From IMG/VR virus record IMGVR_UViG_3300042731_002971, positions 1 through 36,798 of that record: 36,798 nucleotides of DNA; one strand, 5' to 3'. Of the stretch, positions 22,318 through 30,598 are shown piece after piece. The DNA is from a virus. Every line of letters starts with the position of its first letter. Within the stretch, counting starts at the first letter, position 1. A model generated the notes under the pieces. The model did no database searches. It saw only the letters and a list, made by a program, of their open reading frames with translations, and had not been told where the DNA came from. Both the position numbers and the translations under genes were made by a program.

Positions 22318-23039
22318 TCTGGCTCCGCGTGGGCCGTCTGGCCTACATCCGGCTCGCCCTTAACCTTGTTCTTGCTGCCTCTTGGTCGTCCTCGCTTTGG
22401 CCTGATTTGATCCTCAAACGTGCTTTCCTCTAGTGGCGGCATCTTCGCCGCCTGCTCGTTCGCAATGTCATCAAGGATTCTCTGGCGGTCGGCCTCTTGC
22501 ATCTCTGCTTTGACGAGGTTCGCAACATAATCGTCGGGAGAAACCTCTCCAGGTCGAGGGTGTCGCGGTACTTCTACCGGATCGGTTTTGTATACCCACT
22601 CGGCGTCCGCCCGCTTGTTCTCCGGGTCTTTCTTGACAGCAACCCTGGGCCTATAAAAATCCCCCTCTTGACCAATAATGCGGATAATCTCGCCGCGCTT
22701 CCCGTCAAGCTTTTGTTTCTGCCCATGGATCATTCGTGAGTATAGGTGGCGCATGAAAGAGTGACATTTGACGCAGTTTTCATTGGCGGTGCCCTCGTCG
22801 GTTATTAGCCGATAAGCAACGTATTTGGGGCCCTCGCCCTTGAATCCTCCCATGCTTTTACGATTGAAAACGCAGTTTTGCCATTGGTCGCACGGCATCA
22901 CCCCCCGGGTGCCAGGGGGCGAGCAGCTTGCCGTTTTTCCCGGGTCATATCCAGCCGCTTTGATCTCATCGAGAGTCCCAATCGGCTTGGTAATGACGCC
23001 CATATTATCCAGGGCGTTGGGGCCATCGTACTGAAGCAC
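22314..23039 (-). CDS. Cys-cluster protein with C-terminal AT-hook, 241 aa
   Basis: GTG 23039 follows TAGGAGG. Five cysteines sit at C39, C50, C56, C89 and C92 (CVKC), enough for a zinc or Fe-S site. Near the C-terminus, residues 214-224 read PKRGRPRGSKN, a canonical AT-hook minor-groove binding motif. The gene is just downstream of the major capsid gene, an unusual place for a DNA binder. A packaging, head-completion or DNA-tethering role is inference. Confidence 0.65.
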   Translation of the reverse strand: MLQYDGPNALDNMGVITKPIGTLDEIKAAGYDPGKTASCSPPGTRGVMPCDQWQNCVFNRKSMGGFKGEGPKYVAYRLITDEGTANENCVKCHSFMRHLYSRMIHGQKQKLDGKRGEIIRIIGQEGDFYRPRVAVKKDPENKRADAEWVYKTDPVEVPRHPRPGEVSPDDYVANLVKAEMQEADRQRILDDIANEQAAKMPPLEESTFEDQIRPKRGRPRGSKNKVKGEPDVGQTAHAEPD

Positions 23040-23047
23040 AAAACCTC

Positions 23048-23905
23048 CTACAGAGCACTCGCCGTGGTGCGAAGGTCAATCGCCCGCAGATCGTGCTTAA
23101 CGTTGGTTCCGAGGTTGTTGAACACAATCACTCGGCTCATAAGTTCCTCTTCCTGATTCTTAATCATCGAGCGGACGTTCCAGGCAACCACAAATGCGCT
23201 CGGCACATAGAGGCAATTATGATCCCCGTTCGCGTCATTCTCGATGACCGTGGACATCTTGAGGGTAGTCCCGCTACCACGTGCCCAAATGCCCTTAACC
23301 TGCGGATTCTCGCTGTCTCCGCGAACCTCGGCATTGGTCAGCTCGGGAATGTCCATCAGGGACGGATACTGCTTGTGAGTGAAGATCCCGTAGATGTTCG
23401 GCGTCTCGCCGGGCGCAAACATCCCGTTGGTGTTGCCCATCAGACGACCCAGGGCCTTGCGGTACATGGAAAGATCCACGCTCGCCTGGCTCATGGTCTG
23501 GGTGAGGCTCGCAACATTGGTCAGCGCCGACTCATCGGTGCTCTCCGCCAGGGCCTGCTCGATGTTCCCGCGGGCCTCAGCGTCAAGATTGACCTCGGTC
23601 TGCGCCTCTTCGTTAGCCGACCATGCCACCATGACATAGTTTCCGGCCGCCGAGACCGTCACGGTGGTTGCCGTGATGTCAGAGGCCGTTAGTGTATGCC
23701 CCTCGGCACTCTGTCCAAGAGTTGTGCTGGATGCTCGGCCGTGCTTTCGGATATTAAGAATGTCGTATGGACGCGGGCCCTGATCGATCGTCGGAATAAA
23801 CTGCATCCGCTGATACGTCGCAGGCTCAATCGTCCGTTGCCAGACTTGCAAATTCCATGAGTCGGTGCCGCCCGGCGTTAGAACAGTTCCACCCGGATCT
23901 GCCAT
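23048..23905 (-). CDS. Major capsid protein (HK97-fold type), 285 aa
   Basis: Located immediately after the scaffold and portal genes, with length normal for a compact HK97-fold coat protein. Features: N-terminal arm (PGGTDSWNLQVWQRTIEP), ITATTVTVSAAGNYVMVAW as a central strand pair, EARGNIEQALAESTDESAL as the spine-like helix, and a C-terminal FNNLGTNVKHDLRAIDL strand. Assignment rests mainly on gene order and fold-like pattern. No protease gene of the usual type is adjacent. Confidence 0.82.
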   Translation of the reverse strand: MADPGGTVLTPGGTDSWNLQVWQRTIEPATYQRMQFIPTIDQGPRPYDILNIRKHGRASSTTLGQSAEGHTLTASDITATTVTVSAAGNYVMVAWSANEEAQTEVNLDAEARGNIEQALAESTDESALTNVASLTQTMSQASVDLSMYRKALGRLMGNTNGMFAPGETPNIYGIFTHKQYPSLMDIPELTNAEVRGDSENPQVKGIWARGSGTTLKMSTVIENDANGDHNCLYVPSAFVVAWNVRSMIKNQEEELMSRVIVFNNLGTNVKHDLRAIDLRTTASAL

Positions 23906-23917
23906 ATCTCTATGCTC

Positions 23918-24670
23918 CTACTGCTTGAGCTCGATATCCTTGCCAATCCTGGAAGCAAAAAGCATGGCCGCGTGTGGCCCGCTCTGCTGCCTAATCCTGG
24001 CCTGTTCTGCATCGAACTCAGCAAGTGTCATCTTCTTGGCCTTCACCTCGGTTGCGGAGACATCTCGAGCCTCGGTTCTGACGACTTCGGAGTCGTTCTT
24101 GTGGCCTTGGGACTTCTTCAGAGCCTCGCGCAGCTTCTCCAATTCGGCCCCCTGTTCGGACAACATATCCTCCCGTTTCTTGGCCATCACCTCGGCGTAT
24201 GCAGCCTCGAAGTCTCCCAACCTGTGGCGATTGTTGTTGAGGTGACTAAGCACCTCTCTCCGTAACGCCTTGTCCTCAATGTCGCTCGCGCGGTAGACCG
24301 TGCCGGTAGCAAACTCAAGGTCGTTGAGTCGCTTTTCCAGCCTGGCGTTCTGCTTGGCGAGCTTGAGGGCGGCGCGTGCTACTTTGTCGTCCTGGCCTGC
24401 CCAATGTCGTACGCCGTGAAGCTCTTCTTCCGTGAGAGAATCGTCGTCGTCTTCCTCGGCTGGCGATTCCGGTTGACGCCCTTCTAGTTCTTTGACCCTC
24501 TCAGCAAGCCGATTTGCTTCTTCGACCTTCTCCTTGGCGGCCAGATACATGGCCTTGTAGTCTGGTTCTGAAGCAGCGTCCCGGCCAGCCTCAGAGCCAC
24601 TATCGGTCGTCTCCTCTGGAGCGTCCCCGGTTGGCTCTTCAGTCGTCCCCGTCGTCTCTTCGTCTGCCAT
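23918..24670 (-). CDS. Scaffolding protein, 250 aa
   Basis: Acidic Glu/Thr-rich N-terminus (about 1-40), long coiled-coil stretches (about 40-70, 95-120, 150-190), and a C-terminal basic/hydrophobic segment (AKKMTLAEFDAEQARI). This is the usual make-up of capsid assembly scaffolds. TAATG overlap with the portal gene and direct precedence to the coat gene support it. Confidence 0.82.
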   Translation of the reverse strand: MADEETTGTTEEPTGDAPEETTDSGSEAGRDAASEPDYKAMYLAAKEKVEEANRLAERVKELEGRQPESPAEEDDDDSLTEEELHGVRHWAGQDDKVARAALKLAKQNARLEKRLNDLEFATGTVYRASDIEDKALRREVLSHLNNNRHRLGDFEAAYAEVMAKKREDMLSEQGAELEKLREALKKSQGHKNDSEVVRTEARDVSATEVKAKKMTLAEFDAEQARIRQQSGPHAAMLFASRIGKDIELKQ

Positions 24671-26652
24671 TACAAGTTTTCTCCTTGTTCAGCTCCCGGA
24701 CCCGCTCCGGGGGCAAGTTCCGCAAGCATCTCAGGGGGGATTTCCCCGCCGTTCTGAGATGCCATATCCTCCAAAATCATGTCGTCTTCTTGCTCCATCT
24801 GCTGTGCCTGCTGTTGCATCAACGCTTGCTGCTGATCTCGCACCTTAGTCACCTTGCGAACGATGGATTTGGGGAACTCATTCACGTCGGCGAACACCTC
24901 GAGGTAGGGCGACATCTCGGGGTTGATCGCAATCTGCACCAGGGCCGCCGCGGCGTCCGATTTGGCCTTGTCAGAGCCGCTAAATACCGGCGTATCCTGG
25001 ATCGAGAAGTCGAAATTCGGCAGATCGTCCCCGTGCAGGCCCTCGATCAGGTCAATGCCCTCCAATCGGAGCCGTGCCAGCCTCTCGGGCGTGTATGTGG
25101 CGCGGATATAGTCCCAGAGGACGCTGTAAAACTTGCCCAATTCGCGGTTTTTGCGCCGTCTCATGTGCTCAATCGGGATCGACGCCTCGCGCTCGAGCTG
25201 GGCGACCGTTCCGACCGGAATGTTCTTCGAGGATTCCTGCGTCAGGCCGAGGTCGAGCTTCGGGCGGTTCTGTGTCAGCGCCTGCTGGGTGATGTTAAAG
25301 ACCTCGCTGAAGTTGGGGTCGAGTCCAGCACCGGAATGCGGCCTAACCTCGGTCTGGAAAGCCTGAGAACCGTCACGGAACATGACGTTGAACTGGTCCT
25401 CGCGGAACATGAACCGCTTGCCAAACCTGTCGTGGATTCCAGCCTCCGGCATCTCCCAGTAGGTGCGGTGCTCAAAGACCCTCTGGAGCGCCATCGTGCG
25501 GAGGTTGTCCGCGGCGATCTGCTGATCCCAGGAAAGGTAGGTCTCGGATGGCCCCAGGGGCCTGCCAGGCTTGACGTAGGAGGTAATGAAGAGCCCTGGG
25601 AAGCTCCTGGCGGTGGGGATTGGCCAGGAACCATCGAAAACAGGCTCGTCTTCGGGGCCCGGAGAGAACGGGGCCATAATGACCAAGCGCCGGCCGGCCT
25701 TGAAGGCGCGCGTCACCTTGTCCATTGCCTTGGCGTCGATTCGGTGCAGGTTCCCCGCACAAATCGGGCACCCGTCTTCCAATACTTCGGGGAAATCGTT
25801 GCTGAAATCCCCGTCGTCTCTTAGCTTCTCCTGTGACTCGGACTTGAACCCACAAGAGACGCACTGCATGAAGCGTTCGTTGGGCTTGAGCTCGTCGAAT
25901 TCCCCGTCTACTTTCTTGCCCTCGGTCTTGTCGTTCTTGAACCAAGTAAGCCATAGTGTTACGCGGTCATCCTCGGGGAAGTTCTGGTTAAGCGGGGACT
26001 CCCTCAGGCCCCTGAGAATCGGCTCGTCTGAGTCCGAGGTCTTGGATTTCATCTCCCGATCTGGCTTGACCCACGTGGCCTTGGGGTAGTTCTGTCTCAC
26101 CCATTCGATTGGCACGCGGCGGCGCTGCATGAGCCAGCCACAGAGGGGATGGTGAGGGCGATAAGCGTGGTCCCACATGTAGTTGCGGGGGTCGTCGAAG
26201 CGGTAGACAATCTCGCCAAAGGGCCCCATGTCGGGAACCCAGTCCATCCACACCACGCCAAGCCGCTTTTCGGCCGCAGACAGGATCGCCTCATCGAGGC
26301 AATCGTCGAATTCCTTCCACTCGTTGCCGAGTTCCCATTCGACCAGGGAAACGGCGGTTTCCGCCATCTCGGCGTCTTCTTCGTTGTCTACTGGGCGGGC
26401 TTCGACGGAGCGAGGGCGTTCGGTTAGGCGGGCTCCGACGTGGCGGATGGTATCGAAGATTTCCTGGCCGCGGATCTGGGTCCGGCGGCGGTCTCGGTTG
26501 TACGCCGAATTGTCCTGCTCGTAGCGGTCCCCATCAACAAAAGCCTCTTCTTCTGTCATGGCGTCCCAATACTGCTGCCAGAAGTCGAGGTTCTTTTCGC
26601 GGATGTCTCTGATCCGCTCGGTGATCTTCTGTTTTTCCACGCCCCACCCCAC
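24670..26652 (-). CDS. Portal protein with zinc-ribbon insertion, about 660 aa
   Basis: The N-terminal half (DFWQQYWDAMTEEEAFVDGD; RYEQDNSAYNRDRRRTQI; RGQEIFDTIRHVGARLT) resembles P22-like portals of short-tailed phages. Residues 264-298 carry CVSC...CPIC, a four-cysteine ribbon inserted in the wing region. The clip/stem region follows, then an acidic Gln-rich coiled-coil end (QQQALMQQQAQQMEQEDD), like the P22 barrel. The start is GTG 26652 or GTG 26640; the second has a better ribosome site. Forms the dodecameric DNA gate. Confidence 0.87.
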   Translation of the reverse strand: MGWGVEKQKITERIRDIREKNLDFWQQYWDAMTEEEAFVDGDRYEQDNSAYNRDRRRTQIRGQEIFDTIRHVGARLTERPRSVEARPVDNEEDAEMAETAVSLVEWELGNEWKEFDDCLDEAILSAAEKRLGVVWMDWVPDMGPFGEIVYRFDDPRNYMWDHAYRPHHPLCGWLMQRRRVPIEWVRQNYPKATWVKPDREMKSKTSDSDEPILRGLRESPLNQNFPEDDRVTLWLTWFKNDKTEGKKVDGEFDELKPNERFMQCVSCGFKSESQEKLRDDGDFSNDFPEVLEDGCPICAGNLHRIDAKAMDKVTRAFKAGRRLVIMAPFSPGPEDEPVFDGSWPIPTARSFPGLFITSYVKPGRPLGPSETYLSWDQQIAADNLRTMALQRVFEHRTYWEMPEAGIHDRFGKRFMFREDQFNVMFRDGSQAFQTEVRPHSGAGLDPNFSEVFNITQQALTQNRPKLDLGLTQESSKNIPVGTVAQLEREASIPIEHMRRRKNRELGKFYSVLWDYIRATYTPERLARLRLEGIDLIEGLHGDDLPNFDFSIQDTPVFSGSDKAKSDAAAALVQIAINPEMSPYLEVFADVNEFPKSIVRKVTKVRDQQQALMQQQAQQMEQEDDMILEDMASQNGGEIPPEMLAELAPGAGPGAEQGENL

Positions 26653-26727
26653 ACAGAAAACGCACAGGGGGCTGCTCTACCACCTCACAGCCCATCAACC
26701 ACCCAAGCAACCCCCTGGCAACGCCTC

Positions 26728-26743
26728 GGCGGACCCTTCCGCC
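26728..26743. other. Perfect hairpin before the portal gene
   Basis: GGCGGA-CCCT-TCCGCC: a 6-base stem with 4-base loop in the roughly 100-base gap between a membrane peptide gene and the portal gene. On the minus transcript the loop is AGGG. No T-run follows. May be an mRNA processing or attenuation structure; the rest of the gap holds no convincing gene. Confidence 0.45.
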
Positions 26744-26756
26744 TAGCGGGTGATGC

Positions 26757-26933
26757 TTACTTCTGCTTCACGTTGGACCCCGGAACAGGGAAGAAAGACT
26801 GCCCCGACTTGTCCTTGTACGGCTTCACGGGTGGCTGTCGTTCGTGCCACATGACGAACACCGCCAGGGCAAGAATCTCAGCCACCCCAAGTGCTGCTAC
26901 ACCCAGCATAAACGAGTGCAGGTTAAAGATCAC
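26757..26933 (-). CDS. Small membrane protein, 58 aa
   Basis: GTG 26933 overlaps the stop of the exported protein gene (GTGA). One membrane helix (about 8-29, FMLGVAALGVAEILALAVFVMW) is followed by a cytoplasmic polar tail rich in Pro/Lys. Too short for a family call. It is placed between an exported protein and the portal. Confidence 0.58.
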   Translation of the reverse strand: MIFNLHSFMLGVAALGVAEILALAVFVMWHERQPPVKPYKDKSGQSFFPVPGSNVKQK

Positions 26934-27541
26934 GGCTTATCAGCGTCCCAATAACGCAGATAAATGCGCGCAGACGGAAGCAAGTGAGCGTCTGCAATCG
27001 TCCGAAGTCTGAGCGAATTATATGGGAAAATAGGACCATATTCGCTTACGTTCTTGAGTGCTCCGTAGTTGACCTGGCTGGTCGTAACTGCACCAGCATT
27101 ACCGACGATGATTGAGTCAACTTTTGCCCACCCAGCAGACAAATTGACGTTGGTTCCGACTTCGCCAGTAGCACCCTCAATGATGCATGTGACTCCAGCA
27201 CCGGCGGTAATCGTCCCAGTCGCAGCGGAATCCTGGCTGACCACGATATAAGCAATCGCCAGGGAGTCTGGGTCCCCGCTTCCAGTGCTAACGTCAACCG
27301 ATTGCAGTAGGCCGACAGGTGGGAAGTCAACCCCGTCGAGGCTAAAAACGGCACTTGTGTCGAGGGCCGCTCCGCCAAAGACGGTGTAAGTGGTGTCTCT
27401 CACGTAAATCTCGGTCCCACTGCGTGGGCTGCCAACGCGAGAGAATTGCCACTTGATTTCCTTTTGGACCCACTTGCCGGCGTTCGCCACGCTGGCAACC
27501 AGCATGGTTAGGACCGCAAGCGAGAAAAGAAGCTTCTTCAC
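26930..27541 (-). CDS. Exported beta-rich protein with its own promoter, 203 aa
   Basis: GTG 27541 has AAAGGAGG eight bases upstream. A signal peptide (KKLLFSLAVLTMLVASVANA) precedes a beta-rich mature chain with many DSxx and GxG turns (DTTYTVFGGAALDTSAVF, LAIAYIVVSQDSAATG). No cysteine pair except one Cys. It lies between terL and portal, where phages rarely keep exported proteins. A TTGACA promoter and a hairpin over the ribosome site suggest separate control. Possible surface or periplasmic factor. Confidence 0.68.
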   Translation of the reverse strand: MKKLLFSLAVLTMLVASVANAGKWVQKEIKWQFSRVGSPRSGTEIYVRDTTYTVFGGAALDTSAVFSLDGVDFPPVGLLQSVDVSTGSGDPDSLAIAYIVVSQDSAATGTITAGAGVTCIIEGATGEVGTNVNLSAGWAKVDSIIVGNAGAVTTSQVNYGALKNVSEYGPIFPYNSLRLRTIADAHLLPSARIYLRYWDADKP

Positions 27542-27554
27542 TTAACTACCTCCT

Positions 27555-27572
27555 TTTAGGGCGTCCCCTAAA
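27555..27572 (-). promoter_or_regulatory. Hairpin abutting a ribosome-binding site
   Basis: TTTAGGG-CGTC-CCCTAAA is a perfect 7-base stem with a 4-base loop. On the minus transcript its 3' arm ends in AAA, which is part of the AAAAGGAGG ribosome site of the gene at 27541. The hairpin would lie in the 5' leader started by the promoter at 27615-27643. Shape and position suggest a translational operator. Confidence 0.55.
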
Positions 27573-27614
27573 TCCAGCTCGCCAGCCGAATTTGACTAAT
27601 TTCTAGCCAACTTC

Positions 27615-27643
27615 CTATTACCACTGCCGATTGTGTGTGTCAA
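27615..27643 (-). promoter_or_regulatory. Sigma-70-type promoter for the exported protein gene
   Basis: On the minus strand TTGACA (27643-27638), 17-base spacer, then TAATAG (27620-27615). The -35 is perfect, the -10 is weak (three of six). A start near 27608 would give a leader of about 66 bases with the hairpin in it. Located in a non-coding, more AT-rich gap. Confidence 0.5.
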
Positions 27644-27646
27644 GTT

Positions 27647-27874
27647 TTACGCGCGCCTCCTACCGAGCACCGCAAATGCAAACAGCACAACGGCCATCTC
27701 AATAATCCCAACGGTAAACATGGCGGGGTGCGAAACCTCGTGAGTTCGGCCCCACTCCTGGAGTTCCTGCAAGAACCGGTATTGAGATCCAGAAAAAACC
27801 GGGTTGGCGGTCTCTATAACTCCCTTGGCGTCTTTGGGCCAGGCGTCCCAGAATGTGCTATCGGGTATCGTCAT
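27647..27874 (-). CDS. Small membrane protein, 75 aa
   Basis: The ATG at 27874 overlaps the stop of a 15-codon frame (ATGA). Polar N-terminal two-thirds (WDAWPKDAKGVIETANPVF), then one helix (about 51-70, MFTVGIIEMAVVLFAFAVLG) ending RRRA, i.e. C-terminally anchored with basic tail inside. Function unknown. Follows terL. Confidence 0.6.
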   Translation of the reverse strand: MTIPDSTFWDAWPKDAKGVIETANPVFSGSQYRFLQELQEWGRTHEVSHPAMFTVGIIEMAVVLFAFAVLGRRRA

Positions 27875-27918
27875 GCGGACGGCTTTCCACCAGGTCTCTT
27901 GAAATCTTGCAAAATCAC
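27871..27918 (-). CDS. Possible 15-residue coupling peptide
   Basis: GTG 27918 overlaps the terminase stop (GTGA) and its own TGA overlaps the next ATG (ATGA). The product MILQDFKRPGGKPSA bridges the 40-base gap exactly. It may serve only to carry ribosomes from terL to the membrane-protein gene. Confidence 0.4.
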   Translation of the reverse strand: MILQDFKRPGGKPSA

Positions 27919-29564
27919 GCCTTGATCCTCTCCTTGGGCTTGACGTACACCTGGCCGAAAGGCGTGTCTTCCTCCCCCGTGTGGCCCTTGATCATCTCCA
28001 CTAGCTTCTCTTCCCTGCTCATCCGCCTGGCCGCCTCGGTCTTGGTCGGGATGCCCGAGTTCGTTACCGCCATCTTCAAGCCCTGGCCCCACATAATCAG
28101 GTCTTCATCGTGCAGTCCGGGGGCCGCAACCGGCTTCCCAGTCTCGTCTAGGATGCAGTCTAGCAGGCACTCGATCAGCTTGCGAGACGGGCACTTGCCG
28201 TACCTCAATCCCTGCTGGTAGGCGGCAATCCAGGCTTGAATGGCAGCGATCATCCCGGCCCGTGACTTCTGCGTGGTCTTGAAGCCTAGTTCCGTGGCCC
28301 ATTTCCCCGGCTGGAGTTCCCGGTACTCCTTGGCGATGTTGCCGTATTTCGAGTCGTGCAGCCCCCTAAGGGCACCCACTCCCCAGCCGTCGTTGACCTC
28401 GAAATCCACCATCGCGTTGTTGTACCTTCGGGCCACTCCGGCGGCCAGAATCCCTCGGGAATACGAGTCCAAGTATCCGACCGATCTGGCCACGAGGTCT
28501 CCCGTTCCCATCTTGAGCACCAGCAGCCCAGAAGGGTCATGGTTCGAGTCCTCGATTCCAGAGCTTAAGTCCATTGTTATGTAGTATTTACAGTCCTCTT
28601 TCGGCTTCTCCCACACCTCCAGGGGGACCTTCAGAATCTGCTTCAGATCGTGGCCCTCCAGGGGCCTTGTGACCGACCATCTTTCGACCTTGGGATCGCG
28701 GGTTTCCTCGAGCATTTCCCACAGGGTTTCGACATCGAAAGGACAGAGCCCCGAGGCGTCTACGTAGTCTCCGTGGCTACGGGCTTTGTTGTCCCCGCGC
28801 TCCAATGGGTCGTTTCGCCACTCTCGCTTGAGCTTGTCCCGCTCCGCCTTGCTCAGGGCCGCGTTGTCGTCCAGGCTCCAGCGCACCTCTACCCAGTCCT
28901 CGTGCTGCCTGATCCCCCGCCTCGGGCAGTCCCCGTACTCCTCCTTGATCCAGGCCCACTGCCTTCTGTTGATTGGAGTTGCGCTAATCAGCCGCACGAT
29001 CTTCCGGCCAGCGTGGGCAGCCTTGCGGCACTCTCGCCAAATCTCCTCGATGGGCGGCTCATCGGCCCACACCAGGTCAGCCCTCGCCCCGACTCCGGCC
29101 CGCTTGTTCTCCTCCGACATGAAATGGATCACCGACCACCACTCGGGATCGTCTCGCTCCTCTCCAAGCGGCCGGATCTTCAGGCTCGAGAGGATCCCAT
29201 CGCCCTTCCAGGTACACTTGTGGGGCCAGTCTCCGAGGAGGCGGAGCAGGGCGGGTTGAACAGAGAGCTTCTGCTGGTTGTAGTCGAGGGTCAGCACCAG
29301 GCCCTCGAGCCGGCCCTTCCATTGGGGCATGGGAACGCCGTCTAGGTGCCTGCGCTTCTGGAGGATAGCGAGGGTGACGGCGGCGGCCCACTCGGTCTTT
29401 CCCGCCTTGTTGGCAGCTCGAGCGTAGACCTCATCGTATTCGCTGATAAAGGCGGTGGCCTGGCGGCTCTGGGGCGAGGCGTGATGCCAGAATGACAGGG
29501 GGTCTCGCTGCCTTCTGGAGAGTCCAGACTGGACTTCAAGGTATCTTTCTACGGCAAGGGACAT
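27915..29564 (-). CDS. terL: Terminase large subunit, 549 aa
   Basis: ATPase: Walker A variant AANKAGKT (about 50-57), Walker B LVWADE (164-169), coupling motif ISATP (193-197). Nuclease: YYITMDLSSG with Asp332, VDFEVND with Glu389, and LHDEDLI near 480, the three acidic positions of the RNase-H-like domain. The enzyme pumps DNA into the procapsid through the portal and cuts it. Full length. The order terL then, a few genes later, portal, scaffold, capsid is standard. Confidence 0.93.
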   Translation of the reverse strand: MSLAVERYLEVQSGLSRRQRDPLSFWHHASPQSRQATAFISEYDEVYARAANKAGKTEWAAAVTLAILQKRRHLDGVPMPQWKGRLEGLVLTLDYNQQKLSVQPALLRLLGDWPHKCTWKGDGILSSLKIRPLGEERDDPEWWSVIHFMSEENKRAGVGARADLVWADEPPIEEIWRECRKAAHAGRKIVRLISATPINRRQWAWIKEEYGDCPRRGIRQHEDWVEVRWSLDDNAALSKAERDKLKREWRNDPLERGDNKARSHGDYVDASGLCPFDVETLWEMLEETRDPKVERWSVTRPLEGHDLKQILKVPLEVWEKPKEDCKYYITMDLSSGIEDSNHDPSGLLVLKMGTGDLVARSVGYLDSYSRGILAAGVARRYNNAMVDFEVNDGWGVGALRGLHDSKYGNIAKEYRELQPGKWATELGFKTTQKSRAGMIAAIQAWIAAYQQGLRYGKCPSRKLIECLLDCILDETGKPVAAPGLHDEDLIMWGQGLKMAVTNSGIPTKTEAARRMSREEKLVEMIKGHTGEEDTPFGQVYVKPKERIKA

Positions 29565-29588
29565 AGCGCCATCCTAGCGCAAATCAGG

Positions 29589-29831
29589 TCAGGGCCTCCA
29601 CCCCTTCATCGATCGGAGCAGGCGATCCACGGCTTGAGAATCCGCAACGCGCTGCAGCACATCGTCCTTCCACTCCTTCTCCTCGGGAGTCTCGTGGGCG
29701 TCGGCGTGCTGACTGACGTAAATCGTTATCGCCATGCGCCTTCCGCACTGGCAGATGATCTTCTCTGGATGCGCCGTGGCCTCAATGGACTGGAACACGA
29801 CCCCACACTTGCAGACTGCCTTCCAGGTCAT
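29589..29831 (-). CDS. Zinc-ribbon protein, 80 aa
   Basis: CKCG (residues 7-10) and CQCG (27-30) are two close knuckles forming a small ribbon, followed by a charged helix (EEKEWKDDVLQRVADSQAV). The gene lies directly before terL, so a small-terminase-linked role is possible, but no terminase domain is visible. Confidence 0.6.
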   Translation of the reverse strand: MTWKAVCKCGVVFQSIEATAHPEKIICQCGRRMAITIYVSQHADAHETPEEKEWKDDVLQRVADSQAVDRLLRSMKGWRP

Positions 29832-30013
29832 GGCTCTCTCCTCAGCCTACACCAGCGCCAACGCCCTGGGGCAAAGATGGCAACATGGCTAATGACAACC
29901 CCGTTAAAGCCGTCGAGCTTGAGAAATCCTCGATCTTCATAGGCAAAATCTGCTGTAAATGTGCCCATGTCTGGGCAGTTGTTCTCGTCCAGGAACTCAA
30001 CCTCCCAGATCAT
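29828..30013 (-). CDS. Hypothetical protein, 61 aa
   Basis: ATGA overlaps on both sides. Acidic N-terminal half (WEVEFLDENNCPDMGTF), aromatic beta-type centre (FLKLDGFNGVVISHVAIFAP) and a basic end (RWRWCRLRREP). No known family. Confidence 0.55.
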   Translation of the reverse strand: MIWEVEFLDENNCPDMGTFTADFAYEDRGFLKLDGFNGVVISHVAIFAPGRWRWCRLRREP

Positions 30014-30408
30014 ACAGTCGGCCTCCTCTTGGGCACCGGATCGGGCTGCCGGTCGAGCCGGATGTCGGGCTTTGGGTCGTCCCCGCCAGGCTCAATCGGG
30101 GCTACGTAATGGCTAGCTTTCATGGCCAACTGCCGGCCTAGAGTTGACTTGGGATCAGGCGTCCAGGCCCCCGACTCTGAGATGCAGTAGACGTGGCCGC
30201 ACCGCTGGCATTCGACCCCGTAGCCTGTCACCCTTTCCTCGATCACGCGGCCCCTCAGATAGAAGCTGGACAGCTCCATCATGCGGTAGCCCGGGTCTCT
30301 CGTCGAGCACTGCGGGCACTTGATCTCTCCCGAAGCCGCGGGGCCGGTCTTGGCGTTTAAGTTGATGACCTCTTTGGGCTTATCCCACACGACTGCGCTC
30401 CTTTTCAT
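30010..30408 (-). CDS. Zinc-finger-like protein, 132 aa
   Basis: CPQC (31-34) and CQRCGHVYC (67-75) give a four-to-five-cysteine zinc module of treble-clef or ribbon type. Then a polar Pro/Asp-rich tail (EPGGDDPKPDIRLDRQPDP). Coupled to the next gene by ATGA. Likely nucleic-acid or protein adaptor; not assigned. Confidence 0.6.
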   Translation of the reverse strand: MKRSAVVWDKPKEVINLNAKTGPAASGEIKCPQCSTRDPGYRMMELSSFYLRGRVIEERVTGYGVECQRCGHVYCISESGAWTPDPKSTLGRQLAMKASHYVAPIEPGGDDPKPDIRLDRQPDPVPKRRPTV

Positions 30409-30580
30409 CGTCTAGAGCAATCAGCGCTTCCCGCATTATCTGCGGCCAGTCTAGGCTGTCAATCTCAGACCTTTTGACGGACAGGGGGCACCAGCAACGG
30501 CCGTCGCCATTCTCGATGAAGGCCAACAAGCCTAGCTCGTCGTCGGCTATGCGGGCATCAGGCTGCCTCGTCTGGTTCAT
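30380..30580 (-). CDS. Hypothetical protein, 66 aa
   Basis: ATG 30580 is preferred over 30586 because GGGGAGGA then sits about eight bases upstream. The product has two cysteines in RCWCPL and an acidic helix (WPQIMREALIALDDEKERS). The gene overlaps its downstream neighbour by 29 bases. Family unknown. Confidence 0.55.
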   Translation of the reverse strand: MNQTRQPDARIADDELGLLAFIENGDGRCWCPLSVKRSEIDSLDWPQIMREALIALDDEKERSRVG

Positions 30581-30598
30581 CTCCATTCCTCCCCAGCA

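Noticed and set aside
24514-25824. 436-codon open frame on the plus strand
   Set aside because: It lies fully antisense to the portal and scaffold genes, has no ribosome site, and its sequence reflects GC-rich codon complement. The minus-strand frames match known phage proteins.
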